Positions 26,405 to 34,604 of a stretch of DNA of 64,000 bases are shown here, one piece after another; position 1 is the stretch's first letter; every line of letters begins with the position of its first letter. Made by a program: the position numbers and the translations under genes. The notes under the pieces are model-generated. The model had not been told where the DNA came from. It was given only the letters and a program-made list of their open reading frames with translations, and did not search any database. This stretch comes from JAAYRQ01 sp035647235 (GTDB lineage: Bacteria; Bacillota; Syntrophomonadia; Syntrophomonadales; Syntrophomonadaceae): positions 19,074-83,073 of the forward strand of contig CAZEPV010000008.1 in assembly GCA_964514235.1 (NCBI GenBank), in the 5' to 3' direction.

Positions 26405-26443
26405 AAACACGCCTGCATTTGTTGGGCGTGTTTTATTTTTTAT
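26405..26443 (+). terminator. Riboswitch-controlled intrinsic terminator
   Basis: AACACGCC (26406-26413) pairs with GGCGTGTT (26425-26432), followed by TTATTTTTT. It sits just after the M-box and about 130 bases before the MgtE start, as expected for the OFF structure. Confidence 0.88.
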
Positions 26444-26572
26444 AAAGAAAGGGGAGTATAGATTCTTGGTCAGGATAGCAAAATTAAATAGGACTTATAA
26501 GCAATTTATAGGGTTGCCAGTTCGCTTTTATTGGTTGTTGTAATTAGTAAGCTTATTTAGGAGGAAATGATG
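26444..26572 (+). other. Leader segment between terminator and MgtE, with a possible 25-codon reading frame
   Basis: After the terminator, AAAGGGGAG (about 26449-26457) precedes TTG 26466, which opens a 25-codon frame ending at TAA 26541-26543. The peptide would end in VRFYWLL. It may be a leader peptide or chance; there is no homology evidence. The MgtE ribosome site AGGAGG follows at 26559-26564. With the promoter, riboswitch and terminator this accounts for the long gap between 26027 and 26572. Confidence 0.3.
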
Positions 26573-27568
26573 ATGCACAAAATTGTAGTAAAAAATAAAG
26601 AATACAAAAAAGATTCTGCTGGAGCAATTTGTAAAAGCAATTATTTGTTGATTTTTTCGGCCCAGGTGGTGAATGAAGCCATTCGCCTTATTCGCCAGCA
26701 AGGTAAGAATATGAAAGGGATTCATTATCTTTATGTAGCAGATGATGACTACCGTTTGGTAGGGGTATTATCCCTACGTGAACTAATTACTGCAGACGGT
26801 AGGGAAAAAATTGCGGATATTATGACGAGGGAAGTAATCTCGGTCCCTGTAGAGATGGATCAGGAAGAGACAGTCAAAGTAATGCAAGATTATGATGTTG
26901 TTGCCTTACCCGTAATCAATCAAGTGGGACAGATGATTGGTATTATTCACGCTGAAGATGTGCTTGACGTAATGCAAGCTGAAGCCACCGAGGACTTTCA
27001 CAAAATGGCCACAGTTGCTGATTTGCCAGTAAATATAAAAAAGGCTGGGATCTTTTCCATATTTAGTAGGAGAATTGGGTGGCTAATCATTTTGGTTTTC
27101 ATGAATGTTTTTTCAGGGGCAGGCATAGCCTACTTTGAGGATACAATTGCTGCCTCCATTGTCTTGGTCTTTTTTCTACCCCTGCTGATTGATAGTGGTG
27201 GTAATGCTGGCTCACAATCAGCCACTTTAATGATTAGGTCTATGGCAGTAGGAGATGTAGAGTTAAAAGACTGGTCTCACTTATTTACCAAGGAAATTAT
27301 AGTAGCTATATTACTTGGGGGTGCTATGGCCCTGGCAGTATCGGGAATCGGCTTTTTACGTGGTGGTGCGGATATAGCAGTTATTGTGGCCTCCTCTATG
27401 TTTGTAGTTGTAATCATAGGGAGTCTAATAGGTATGACACTTCCCTTTGTATTTAGCAAAATAAATATCGACCCTGCCACAGCAAGTGGACCACTAGTCA
27501 CTTCCTTTGCAGATATTGCAGGTGTTTTAATTTATTTCTATATTGCTACCTGGTATTTAGCATTATAG
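26573..27568 (+). CDS. MgtE-family magnesium transporter lacking the N domain
   Basis: Mg2+ transporter of 331 residues (ATG 26573 chosen because AGGAGG is 8 bases upstream; two ATGs precede it). It starts at the beginning of the CBS region: DSAGAICKSNYL aligns with ESVGRLMTPDYV of the full-length paralogue at 6575. The superhelical MgtE_N domain of ~125 residues is thus absent. The second CBS motif (YDVVALPVINQVG), the plug linker (EATEDFHKM) and five membrane helices with GGNAGSQSATLMIRSMA and FADIAGVLIYF are intact. The Mg2+-sensing gate may therefore be altered, while RNA-level control comes from the upstream M-box. Confidence 0.93.
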   Translation: MHKIVVKNKEYKKDSAGAICKSNYLLIFSAQVVNEAIRLIRQQGKNMKGIHYLYVADDDYRLVGVLSLRELITADGREKIADIMTREVISVPVEMDQEETVKVMQDYDVVALPVINQVGQMIGIIHAEDVLDVMQAEATEDFHKMATVADLPVNIKKAGIFSIFSRRIGWLIILVFMNVFSGAGIAYFEDTIAASIVLVFFLPLLIDSGGNAGSQSATLMIRSMAVGDVELKDWSHLFTKEIIVAILLGGAMALAVSGIGFLRGGADIAVIVASSMFVVVIIGSLIGMTLPFVFSKINIDPATASGPLVTSFADIAGVLIYFYIATWYLAL

Positions 27569-27685
27569 AAGTAAGTTAATAAATTTAGTTTTATTTAAAT
27601 TACAAGGGATTTTTAAAGCTATTTCGAATTTTATATTAATATATAATAAATTAAATTTGCAATATTAATAAGGAGGAGTTTGTTA

Positions 27686-28801
27686 ATGAAACGTTTTTCT
27701 ATAGTCTTGGCCCTACTTCTACTAGTAGCTTTCGTTCTAGCCCCTACTAAAATATGGGCTAATGAGGAAATCCTAGAAATAAAGGTGCAAGTATTAGGGG
27801 AGAAGATAGAACTCGTCCCCACCCCCTTCATGGAAAATGATAGGGTAATAGTTCCATTAAGGGATGTAGCTGAGGCTTGTGGTGCTAAGCTTTCCTGGGA
27901 TGGTGAAAAACAAAGCATAGTGCTAAGTCGGGCTGACTACCTAATAGAAATGGTGATAGGTAAAGGGGATGCTTTTGTCAATGGGAATAAAATTAAATTG
28001 GATTTTGCCCCTAGCTTACTAGGTGATATAACAATGGTGCCAATTAGTTTTTTTGCCCCAGGTTTGGGGATGGATCTTAGTTGGGATAGTCTAAATCGTA
28101 CAGTTATGGTTAAGGAGGCAGGCTTAAGAGTAGGAAGTTCGTTGGATTTCCCTCCTTTTGAATTTTTAGACAATGATAACAAAATTAAGGGTTTTGATAT
28201 TGATATTATTAATGCTATTGGTAATGAAATAGGGGAAAATATGTTAATAGAATATATTGATTACGACAAACTAATTTCCACCCTAATGGCTGGTGGGATA
28301 GATGTAATAATATCAGGAATGACTATTATCGAACCCCGCCAGGAAGTAATACACTTTACTGAACCATATTTCGAATATGGAGAAGTTATAATAGCCAAAC
28401 AAGAAGTAGACAGACCTTTAGTTATAGAAGATTTAGCAGGCAAATCCATAGCTGTTCAACTAGGGACTACTGGTCAAGATTTAGCTACAAAATTACAAGA
28501 AGAAACTCCCCAGACCCAAATTCTGAAACACCTAGCTTGGGAAGAAGTCCTTGCATCTGTTGAAACTGGTCAGGTTGATCTAGCTATAATTTCCCACCCC
28601 ACTTTTTCCCAATACATGCTGGAAAATGATAGCAAGCTGCAGATGGCCAGTGGCTTAACAGCAAGTCAACCCCTAGGTATTGCAGTGCAAAAAGGTAATC
28701 AGGAACTGCTTGATTCACTTAACCAAGGACTAGCTGCTATAAAGGATAATGGAACTTACGATGAGATTTATCAAAAGTGGTTTTTGAGCCCAGGGATATA
28801 A
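27686..28801 (+). CDS. Exported stalk-domain / amino-acid-type solute-binding fusion protein
   Basis: Exported protein of 371 residues: signal peptide (about 1-25, no lipobox cysteine seen), a copper-amine-oxidase N-like stalk domain (about 28-140; VIVPLRDVAEACGAKLSWDG), then an SBP_bac_3 domain (about 147-371; FPPFEFLDNDNKIKGFDIDI, then GMTIIEPRQEVIHFTEPY). Solute-binding domains of this type bind polar amino acids for ABC importers or act as sensors. No permease or ATPase gene is adjacent, so it may be an orphan surface receptor. ATG 27686 fits AGGAGG at 27671-27676. Confidence 0.9.
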   Translation: MKRFSIVLALLLLVAFVLAPTKIWANEEILEIKVQVLGEKIELVPTPFMENDRVIVPLRDVAEACGAKLSWDGEKQSIVLSRADYLIEMVIGKGDAFVNGNKIKLDFAPSLLGDITMVPISFFAPGLGMDLSWDSLNRTVMVKEAGLRVGSSLDFPPFEFLDNDNKIKGFDIDIINAIGNEIGENMLIEYIDYDKLISTLMAGGIDVIISGMTIIEPRQEVIHFTEPYFEYGEVIIAKQEVDRPLVIEDLAGKSIAVQLGTTGQDLATKLQEETPQTQILKHLAWEEVLASVETGQVDLAIISHPTFSQYMLENDSKLQMASGLTASQPLGIAVQKGNQELLDSLNQGLAAIKDNGTYDEIYQKWFLSPGI

Positions 28802-28870
28802 AAGATAAAGGGTCTTATTGCTAAGCCTGCATTTTAAGGAAGGTTTATCGGAAAGTGATGGGGTGGTAAA

Positions 28871-29650
28871 ATGCTTTTAACTAAGGCATGGGAAATGTAT
28901 AGGGAAAATTGGTTTCTATATTTTAAATTAACTTTTTTACCTATTTTAGTTCTTGGCATACTAAAAGCGGTGATAGTATATTTGACTTTTTCTTTTGCCC
29001 ATATGGATAGTGGCAATAAGGACCTAATGAAGATAGTCCTCGTTTTATTAAACCTTCTGTGGTGGCTAGGGCATTTATTTTGGATAGTTCCCCTAATATA
29101 CGCTTTAGATAGTTCTGTAGCTAGTAAAGTAAATCTAAGGACAGCTTTTGCTAGCATCTTTAATAATTTTCATAGGTCAGCTACTTTAGCAGGGATAGTT
29201 ATGAGTATTTATTTGCTATATCTCATACCTACTTATATTAATGTGGCTTTTCCCTTAGTAATAGTCTTACTTCTGGCTACGGTTTTTATTCTAGTATGGT
29301 ATGCTTTATTTATCCCGATTTGGTTTTTAGAAGATAAGTCCTGGCGGGAATCGTTAGCCTCTTGCCAGGTTTTAATAAAGGGCAAAAGAGTATCATTTGT
29401 TTTAGAGTTAGTAGTTATTTATGTAATTTTCACCGTTTTTAAGTTTTTGTTAAATTTTATAATTGGATGGCCAGCACAGAAGTTGGTCGGCTTAAATATG
29501 ATTTCCATGAATATAGCCCTGTATTTCCTAGTAATTTTTATGACCTTGATGCAAATTATACTAGCCTCTTTTGTAATAGTCTGGCTGTATTGTTATTATA
29601 GGGATTTGAAGGCGGCCAGTTTATCAGTAGTGGAAAGAGTAGAAAATTAG
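28871..29650 (+). CDS. Multi-pass membrane protein of unknown function
   Basis: Integral membrane protein of 259 residues with about six hydrophobic segments. The pattern of an N-terminal WEMYRENWFLYFKLTFLPIL segment and a central FLEDKSWRESLASCQVLIKGKR loop resembles DUF975/glycerophosphodiester-phosphodiesterase membrane-domain proteins, but I cannot assign it firmly. It lies 69 bases after the solute-binding gene and 24-40 bases before the uracil-DNA glycosylase gene, so it could belong to either transcription unit. Confidence 0.8.
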   Translation: MLLTKAWEMYRENWFLYFKLTFLPILVLGILKAVIVYLTFSFAHMDSGNKDLMKIVLVLLNLLWWLGHLFWIVPLIYALDSSVASKVNLRTAFASIFNNFHRSATLAGIVMSIYLLYLIPTYINVAFPLVIVLLLATVFILVWYALFIPIWFLEDKSWRESLASCQVLIKGKRVSFVLELVVIYVIFTVFKFLLNFIIGWPAQKLVGLNMISMNIALYFLVIFMTLMQIILASFVIVWLYCYYRDLKAASLSVVERVEN

Positions 29651-29685
29651 TTATAGGCTAAATATAATCACAAATGGGGGAGGAT

Positions 29686-30381
29686 ATGGTGAAAGAACAG
29701 CTTAATTTATTTGGTAATGATAAGGATCAGTCAAATATTGTGCAAAAACCCGTAGAAGTGCCTAAAGAAAATAAAAATGAGCAGATTACTTATCTTCCCC
29801 AAGCTAAATGGGAAGAATCATATATTGATATAGGTAGTTTGTCTGATTTGGAAAAGGTGGGCAAGTCTTGTAATTCCTGTCCCCTGAGGGCTACTTGTAA
29901 ACAAGTAATTTTCGGGGAAGGCAGGGATGATGCTAAAATAATGTTTATTGGCGAAGGGCCAGGACAAGATGAGGATAAGGAGGGACGACCTTTTGTAGGT
30001 CGGGCGGGTCAATTACTAGATAAGATTTTCCTAGCTTCCGAAATCCCTAGGCCAGATACATACATAACTAATGTGATTAAATGCCGCCCTCCAGGAAATA
30101 GATTGCCTAAGCCAGATGAAGTTAATGTCTGCCAGAATTATTTGGAAGCCCAGATTAGACTTTTGCAACCCAAAATTATCGTCTGTTTAGGGGCTTTGGC
30201 TACCCAAACGGTGATAGAAAAGAATGCTCGTATAACTAGGACAAGGGGTAGGTGGTTTTCTAGGCATGGTATTAGAATGATGGCAACTTTTCATCCCGCA
30301 GCCCTACTGCGTAATGAAGATTATAAACGGCCGACTTGGGAAGATTTTAAGCTAATAAGAGATGAATTTAAGAAATTATAA
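29686..30381 (+). CDS. Type-4 uracil-DNA glycosylase
   Basis: FeS-containing uracil-DNA glycosylase family 4, about 231 residues, which removes uracil from DNA. Cysteines in SCNSCPLRATC and later in NVIKCRPP and EVNVCQNY fit the 4Fe-4S ligands. The active-site motif is GEGPGQDEDKEGRPFVG and the second motif is TFHPAALLRN. GGGGAGG at 29677-29683 favours ATG 29686 or GTG 29689 over ATG 29674. The N-terminal ~50 residues are a variable charged extension. It is followed 17 bases later by tsaE. Confidence 0.93.
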   Translation: MVKEQLNLFGNDKDQSNIVQKPVEVPKENKNEQITYLPQAKWEESYIDIGSLSDLEKVGKSCNSCPLRATCKQVIFGEGRDDAKIMFIGEGPGQDEDKEGRPFVGRAGQLLDKIFLASEIPRPDTYITNVIKCRPPGNRLPKPDEVNVCQNYLEAQIRLLQPKIIVCLGALATQTVIEKNARITRTRGRWFSRHGIRMMATFHPAALLRNEDYKRPTWEDFKLIRDEFKKL

Positions 30382-30398
30382 CTAGAGGTGACTTTTAG

Positions 30399-30863
30399 GT
30401 GGAGATTCTAGTAGATAGTGCTACTAATATGCGAGAATTAGGAAAAAAGCTGAGCAAGTTTCTCGAGCCACAGGATGTAGTTTATTTGATAGGGGATTTA
30501 GGTGCAGGAAAAACTACTATGGTACAAGGAATAGCCTTAGGTTTTAATTATGCGGGGCGGGTAACTAGCCCTACTTTTACGCTTATGAATATTTATGAGA
30601 CTAGCCCTATTATATACCATTTTGATTTTTACCGTTTGGATGGCGAAGAATTGGAAGACTTGGGTTTAGATGATTATCTGGAAAGGGACGGTATTGCTAT
30701 TATCGAATGGCCTAATTTAACCACTAATTTATTACCCGCGGAATCCTTAATTATAAGAATTGAATTAACCAATGAAGATTACGATTTACCTCGTTTAGTA
30801 TCTTTTAAAGCCCTAGGGGAAAGATATGATTTACTTATTGAGGAGTTGAAAAAAGAGTGTTAG
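30399..30863 (+). CDS. tsaE: tRNA t6A biosynthesis ATPase TsaE
   Basis: P-loop ATPase of 154 residues: Walker A GDLGAGKTTMVQG, then VTSPTFTLMNIYE and HFDFYRL, the family signature. TsaE works with TsaB and TsaD to install threonylcarbamoyl on A37 of tRNAs reading ANN codons. GAGGTG precedes GTG 30399. It overlaps tsaB by 7 bases. Confidence 0.96.
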   Translation: MEILVDSATNMRELGKKLSKFLEPQDVVYLIGDLGAGKTTMVQGIALGFNYAGRVTSPTFTLMNIYETSPIIYHFDFYRLDGEELEDLGLDDYLERDGIAIIEWPNLTTNLLPAESLIIRIELTNEDYDLPRLVSFKALGERYDLLIEELKKEC

Positions 30864-31573
30864 TATTGGCTGTTGATAGTGCTACACCTTGTGCTGGGGT
30901 AGCACTTGTGGAAGATAATAATGTATTATATGAGGAATTGGCTAACTTGGGGAAAACCCATTCCCAAACCTTGATGCCTATGATTGACCGAGCCCTACAA
31001 GTAGGGGGCTTTTCTATTATGGATCTTTCGGCCATTGCTGTAACAGTAGGACCAGGTTCCTTTACTGGATTGCGTATCGGTATGGGTACTGTGAAGGGCT
31101 TAAGCTTGGCTTCGGGCAAACCGATAGTGGCGGTTTCTACTTTAGAGACAATAGCTTATAATTTAACTGGTCTATCTCATCTGGTAGGTGTATTATTAGA
31201 TGCACGTAAACAAGAGGTATATACTGCTGTATATGATGTACAAGGCTTCGCGCCTCAGGCCCTATCTGCAGAACTGGCTATAAGTCCCGAAGAATTTGTA
31301 GACTTGGCTTGGGGAATCAAGGTGAAATATAAGTATGAAAATATCATCTTGCTTGGGGATGGATATTATCCTTATGCTGATTTATTCCAGACTTCCTTCG
31401 CTTCTACACTTTTACCAATAGCTCCACACTTTATGCTGCCTAGGCCAGCCGCTTTGGGAAGTCTAGCCCTAGCAAAAATTAAGAGCGGTGAATATGCTGA
31501 TATATATAGCCTTAGTCCTGTTTATCTTAGACTATCTGAGGCAGAATATAAACTTAAACGAGGAGAATTATAA
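30857..31573 (+). CDS. tsaB: tRNA t6A biosynthesis protein TsaB
   Basis: ASKHA-fold protein of 238 residues: LAVDSATPCAGVAL at the N-terminus, GKTHSQTLMPMID, and VTVGPGSFTGLRIGMGTVKG, all characteristic of TsaB (YeaZ). It acts as the structural partner of TsaD. The start GTG 30857 overlaps the tsaE end and the stop is 2 bases before rimI. Confidence 0.96.
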   Translation: MLVLAVDSATPCAGVALVEDNNVLYEELANLGKTHSQTLMPMIDRALQVGGFSIMDLSAIAVTVGPGSFTGLRIGMGTVKGLSLASGKPIVAVSTLETIAYNLTGLSHLVGVLLDARKQEVYTAVYDVQGFAPQALSAELAISPEEFVDLAWGIKVKYKYENIILLGDGYYPYADLFQTSFASTLLPIAPHFMLPRPAALGSLALAKIKSGEYADIYSLSPVYLRLSEAEYKLKRGEL

Positions 31574-31575
31574 TT

Positions 31576-32028
31576 ATGTTGCAAACAAATTATCTTGTAC
31601 GTGAAATGAAGGCCAGTGATGTTGATGAGGTTATAGGCATAGAAAGGGAGGCTTTTACCCTACCTTGGTCTAAAGAATCTTATTTAGCCGACCTTAGAAA
31701 TGATTTTGCTACTTATTTGGTCTGTGATTATGCAGGACAAGTTGCTGGCTATGCAGGTATGTGGGTAGTATTTTACGATGCCCATATTACCAATGTGGCC
31801 GTAGCCAAGGAATATCGTAATCAAGGTATAGGAAAAATGCTGCTAATGGGCTTGGAGAAGGTCGCCAAGGAAAAAGAGGCCACTCGAATGATGTTGGAGG
31901 TAAGGCCCTCTAATTATGCAGCTATTCATCTCTATAAAAGTATTGGTTTTAAGCCCTATAATATAAGGAAGAATTATTATTCCGATAATGGTGAGGACGC
32001 AATCGTAATGACTAAGTTGGTTTTTTAG
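31576..32028 (+). CDS. rimI: GNAT acetyltransferase, RimI-like
   Basis: GNAT-family N-acetyltransferase of 150 residues. VAVAKEYRNQGIGKMLL is the acetyl-CoA-binding motif A; NYAAIHLYKSIGFKPYNIRKNYY is the RimI-type ending. E. coli RimI acetylates ribosomal protein S18. The location between tsaB and tsaD is the standard position in Bacillota. CGAGGAG precedes the ATG. Substrate inferred from family. Confidence 0.93.
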   Translation: MLQTNYLVREMKASDVDEVIGIEREAFTLPWSKESYLADLRNDFATYLVCDYAGQVAGYAGMWVVFYDAHITNVAVAKEYRNQGIGKMLLMGLEKVAKEKEATRMMLEVRPSNYAAIHLYKSIGFKPYNIRKNYYSDNGEDAIVMTKLVF

Positions 32029-32056
32029 CTTTATATAGAGGTCTTATGGTAGGTGG

Positions 32057-33073
32057 ATGAATTTGACTAGCATAAAAATTTTAGGAATAGAGACATCATG
32101 TGATGAAACTGCGGCAGCCATCGTTCAAGATGGCAAAACTATATTATCCAATATAATAAATTCGCAGATAAGTATTCACCAACAGTTTGGTGGGGTAGTT
32201 CCAGAAGTAGCTTCGAGGAAACATATTGAAAATATAGCCATGGTAATTGATTTAGCTTTTAAGGAAGCTAATTTAAATTATAGGGATATTGATGCTATTG
32301 CTGTTACTAATGAGCCAGGTTTGATTGGGGCTTTATTAGTAGGGGTTTCCTTTGCTAAGGCATTTGCCTATGCACTAGATAAACCACTTATTGCAATTAA
32401 CCATTTGCAGGGACATATTTATGCTAATTTTTTAGAAAATCAAGACATTGCATTCCCTGCGGTCTGTTTAGTAGTATCGGGTGGGCACACAAGTCTTATA
32501 ATAATGCAGGACAAAACGACTTATGAGATGATTGGGGCTACTCGTGACGATGCAGCTGGGGAGGCTTTTGATAAGGTTGCTAGGTTTATGGGCCTGGGAT
32601 ACCCTGGTGGGCCTGCAGTACAAAAGGCAGCTGAACTTGGGCAAGCAGGCCTAGTAAAACTGCCTCGAGTTTTTTTGGACAGGGGTGACTTTGACTTTAG
32701 TTTTAGTGGTCTAAAAACTGCTACTATGAATATGTGGAACAAACTCTCTAGGAGAGGTGAGGCTAATGTCAATCACATGGCAGCGGAATTTCAACAGGCT
32801 TTGGTGGAAGTCCTAGTTGAAAAAACAATTAGGGCTGCTGAAAAATATAGGGTTAAATCGGTATTATTGGCAGGTGGGGTAGCAGCTAACCAAAAGTTAC
32901 GGGAATTAATGACTATAAAGGCTGAGGAAAGTAACTATGACCTATATTATCCTGCCTTGAATTTATGTACCGATAATGCAGCCATGATAGCTGGTCTAGC
33001 ATACCATGACTATATTAATAGTAGCTTTGCCCCATTAAATCTCAATGCATATTCCAGTCTTAGGTCCTTGTGA
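32057..33073 (+). CDS. tsaD: tRNA N6-adenosine threonylcarbamoyltransferase TsaD
   Basis: Catalytic subunit of t6A synthesis, 338 residues. Metal-binding His116 and His120 are in INHLQGHIYANF; GIETSCDETAAAI at the N-terminus and LVVSGGHTSLI and PGGPAVQKAAELG are conserved. It transfers threonylcarbamoyl from TC-AMP to A37. The TC-AMP-making gene (tsaC) is not in this window. The stop is followed by a 152-base gap with DnaA-box-like sites. Confidence 0.97.
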   Translation: MNLTSIKILGIETSCDETAAAIVQDGKTILSNIINSQISIHQQFGGVVPEVASRKHIENIAMVIDLAFKEANLNYRDIDAIAVTNEPGLIGALLVGVSFAKAFAYALDKPLIAINHLQGHIYANFLENQDIAFPAVCLVVSGGHTSLIIMQDKTTYEMIGATRDDAAGEAFDKVARFMGLGYPGGPAVQKAAELGQAGLVKLPRVFLDRGDFDFSFSGLKTATMNMWNKLSRRGEANVNHMAAEFQQALVEVLVEKTIRAAEKYRVKSVLLAGGVAANQKLRELMTIKAEESNYDLYYPALNLCTDNAAMIAGLAYHDYINSSFAPLNLNAYSSLRSL

Positions 33074-33202
33074 AAAACATATGTGGATAATGTGCATAAG
33101 TCTGTTGATAACTAATTCTGCTTTAAATTATATTAAAATGGGATTAATGGAATCGGAGATGGCAAAACAGTCGAAAATGCGAGTTTTCTATCTTGTGGAT
33201 AA
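33069..33202. promoter_or_regulatory. Cluster of DnaA-box-like 9-mers between tsaD and lgt
   Basis: TGTGGATAA at 33082-33090, TGTGCATAA at 33091-33099 (both match TGTGNATAA, the complement of the consensus TTATNCACA) and TGTTGATAA at 33103-33111 (one mismatch) lie head to tail. A second perfect TGTGGATAA is at 33194-33202. A weaker TGTGAAAAA at 33069-33077 spans the tsaD stop. All have the same orientation. No dnaA or other origin gene is near. Confidence 0.6.
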
Positions 33203-33225
33203 GAAAATAATAAAGGGGTGTTTTT

Positions 33226-33981
33226 ATGTACCCAGTCCTATTTAAAATCGGCAATTTATCTATTCACTCCTGGGGATTAATGCTAGCTATCGCTGTATTG
33301 ATTAGCATATATGGGGTAAGCAAGCTTTTCGAGCGGGAAGGTTTAAACAAAGATAAAGTTGTGGATATGATTTTACTAATGATTATCGCTGGGATTATTG
33401 GTTCTAGAATAGCCTATATATTAGTTTATGAAAGGGTACTTTTATGGACTGATCCACTAAGCCTTTTTACCATAACTTCAGGAGGTATATCGGGTTTAAT
33501 TTGGTATGGGGGATTAGTAGCTGGAGCTATTCCATTTTTAATTTATTTACGTCGAAATAACTGGTCTTTTTGGCAGGTGGCCGATATCCTAGCCCCCTTT
33601 GTGGCTTTAGGTTATGCCATTGTTAGAATAGGTTGTTTTTTAAATGGCTGTTGTTATGGAGCTATAACGGATTCAGCTTGTGGGGTGGTATTTCCTTATG
33701 TGGACTCATTTACTAGGTTTCCCACCCAAATATATAGTTCCATATTAAACTTTTTATTATTTGCTTTTTTAATCTGGCTATATCCCCGTCGCAAGTTCAC
33801 AGGACAAGTAATTATTTATTATATTTTAGGTTATTCTGTATACCGATTTATTATTGAATTTTTCCGGGAAAGTATCATAATGTATGGTCCTATTACCTTA
33901 GGACAAGTTTACACTTTACTTTTATTGGGCATAGGCATCTTGTTATACTTTTGGCGGAAATCTAGCTTGGGGAGGGAATGA
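33226..33981 (+). CDS. lgt: Prolipoprotein diacylglyceryl transferase
   Basis: Integral membrane enzyme of 251 residues that transfers diacylglycerol from phosphatidylglycerol to the lipobox cysteine of prolipoproteins. HSWGLMLAIAVL near the N-terminus, LIWYGGLVAGAI, and the signature VRIGCFLNGCCYG are present, with about seven membrane helices. AAAGGGGTG precedes the ATG. Only 3 bases separate it from the cyclo-ligase gene. Confidence 0.96.
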   Translation: MYPVLFKIGNLSIHSWGLMLAIAVLISIYGVSKLFEREGLNKDKVVDMILLMIIAGIIGSRIAYILVYERVLLWTDPLSLFTITSGGISGLIWYGGLVAGAIPFLIYLRRNNWSFWQVADILAPFVALGYAIVRIGCFLNGCCYGAITDSACGVVFPYVDSFTRFPTQIYSSILNFLLFAFLIWLYPRRKFTGQVIIYYILGYSVYRFIIEFFRESIIMYGPITLGQVYTLLLLGIGILLYFWRKSSLGRE

Positions 33982-33984
33982 CTT

Positions 33985-34557
33985 ATGTTAGAAAAAAGAC
34001 AAAATCTGCGGGATGAAATGCTGCAAAAAAGAAATGCCTTATCACCAGAAGTAGTTAAGGCATATAGTGCTACAATTTGCCGCAAGCTTGAGGAACTTCC
34101 GTATTTTGAAAATGCCCAGCACATAATGGGCTTTTCTAGTTTTGGCCATGAAATTCAGCTAATGCCTTTTTTAGAAACCCTAACTGCTGAAAAGCAAATT
34201 CTATTGCCTCGGGTTGAAAAAGGTGGGGCTATGGTAGCAGTTCCCTTTACTGGTTGGGGAGGGGTCAAAAGTGGTCCTTTTGGCATAAAGGAGCCTATCG
34301 GCCAGCCATTTGCTTTAGACTTAATTGATGTAGTTATTGTACCAGGCTTAGTTTTTGATAATAAGGGATATAGGTTAGGTTATGGCAAAGGCTATTATGA
34401 TCGTTTTTTAAAAGAACTGAGATCAGACGCCTTCTTTTGTGGGGTTTGTTTTGATTTCCAGATTCAGGAGGACATTTACCCTACCGAACAGGATGTAGCT
34501 GTCCACTGGATAGTCACAGAAAAGTCAGAAATAGTAGTAGATTGGGATTACTTTTAA
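33985..34557 (+). CDS. 5-formyltetrahydrofolate cyclo-ligase
   Basis: ATP-dependent enzyme of 190 residues that converts 5-formyl-THF to 5,10-methenyl-THF. The C-terminal signature GYRLGYGKGYYDRFL is clear; the N-terminal KRQNLRDEMLQKRNALS with basic residues is typical. GGGAGGG overlaps the lgt end and serves ATG 33985. It fits a C1-active anaerobe but is a general housekeeping gene. Confidence 0.95.
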   Translation: MLEKRQNLRDEMLQKRNALSPEVVKAYSATICRKLEELPYFENAQHIMGFSSFGHEIQLMPFLETLTAEKQILLPRVEKGGAMVAVPFTGWGGVKSGPFGIKEPIGQPFALDLIDVVIVPGLVFDNKGYRLGYGKGYYDRFLKELRSDAFFCGVCFDFQIQEDIYPTEQDVAVHWIVTEKSEIVVDWDYF

Positions 34558-34571
34558 AATAAAGCTAAAAT

Positions 34572-34604
34572 AAAATCGGGAAAGTAGACTTTTCCGATTT
34601 TATG
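34572..34604. terminator. Terminator between convergent genes
   Basis: AAAATCGG (34572-34579) pairs with CCGATTTT (34594-34601), with further AAAG/CTTT pairing inside the loop. A/T-runs on both sides make it usable from both strands; it abuts the stop of the minus-strand thioesterase gene. Confidence 0.7.

Noticed and set aside
33045..33245. 66-residue reading frame across the tsaD end and lgt start
   Set aside because: It overlaps both real genes in other frames and its body is the AT-rich gap with DnaA-box-like sites; the product has no recognisable features.
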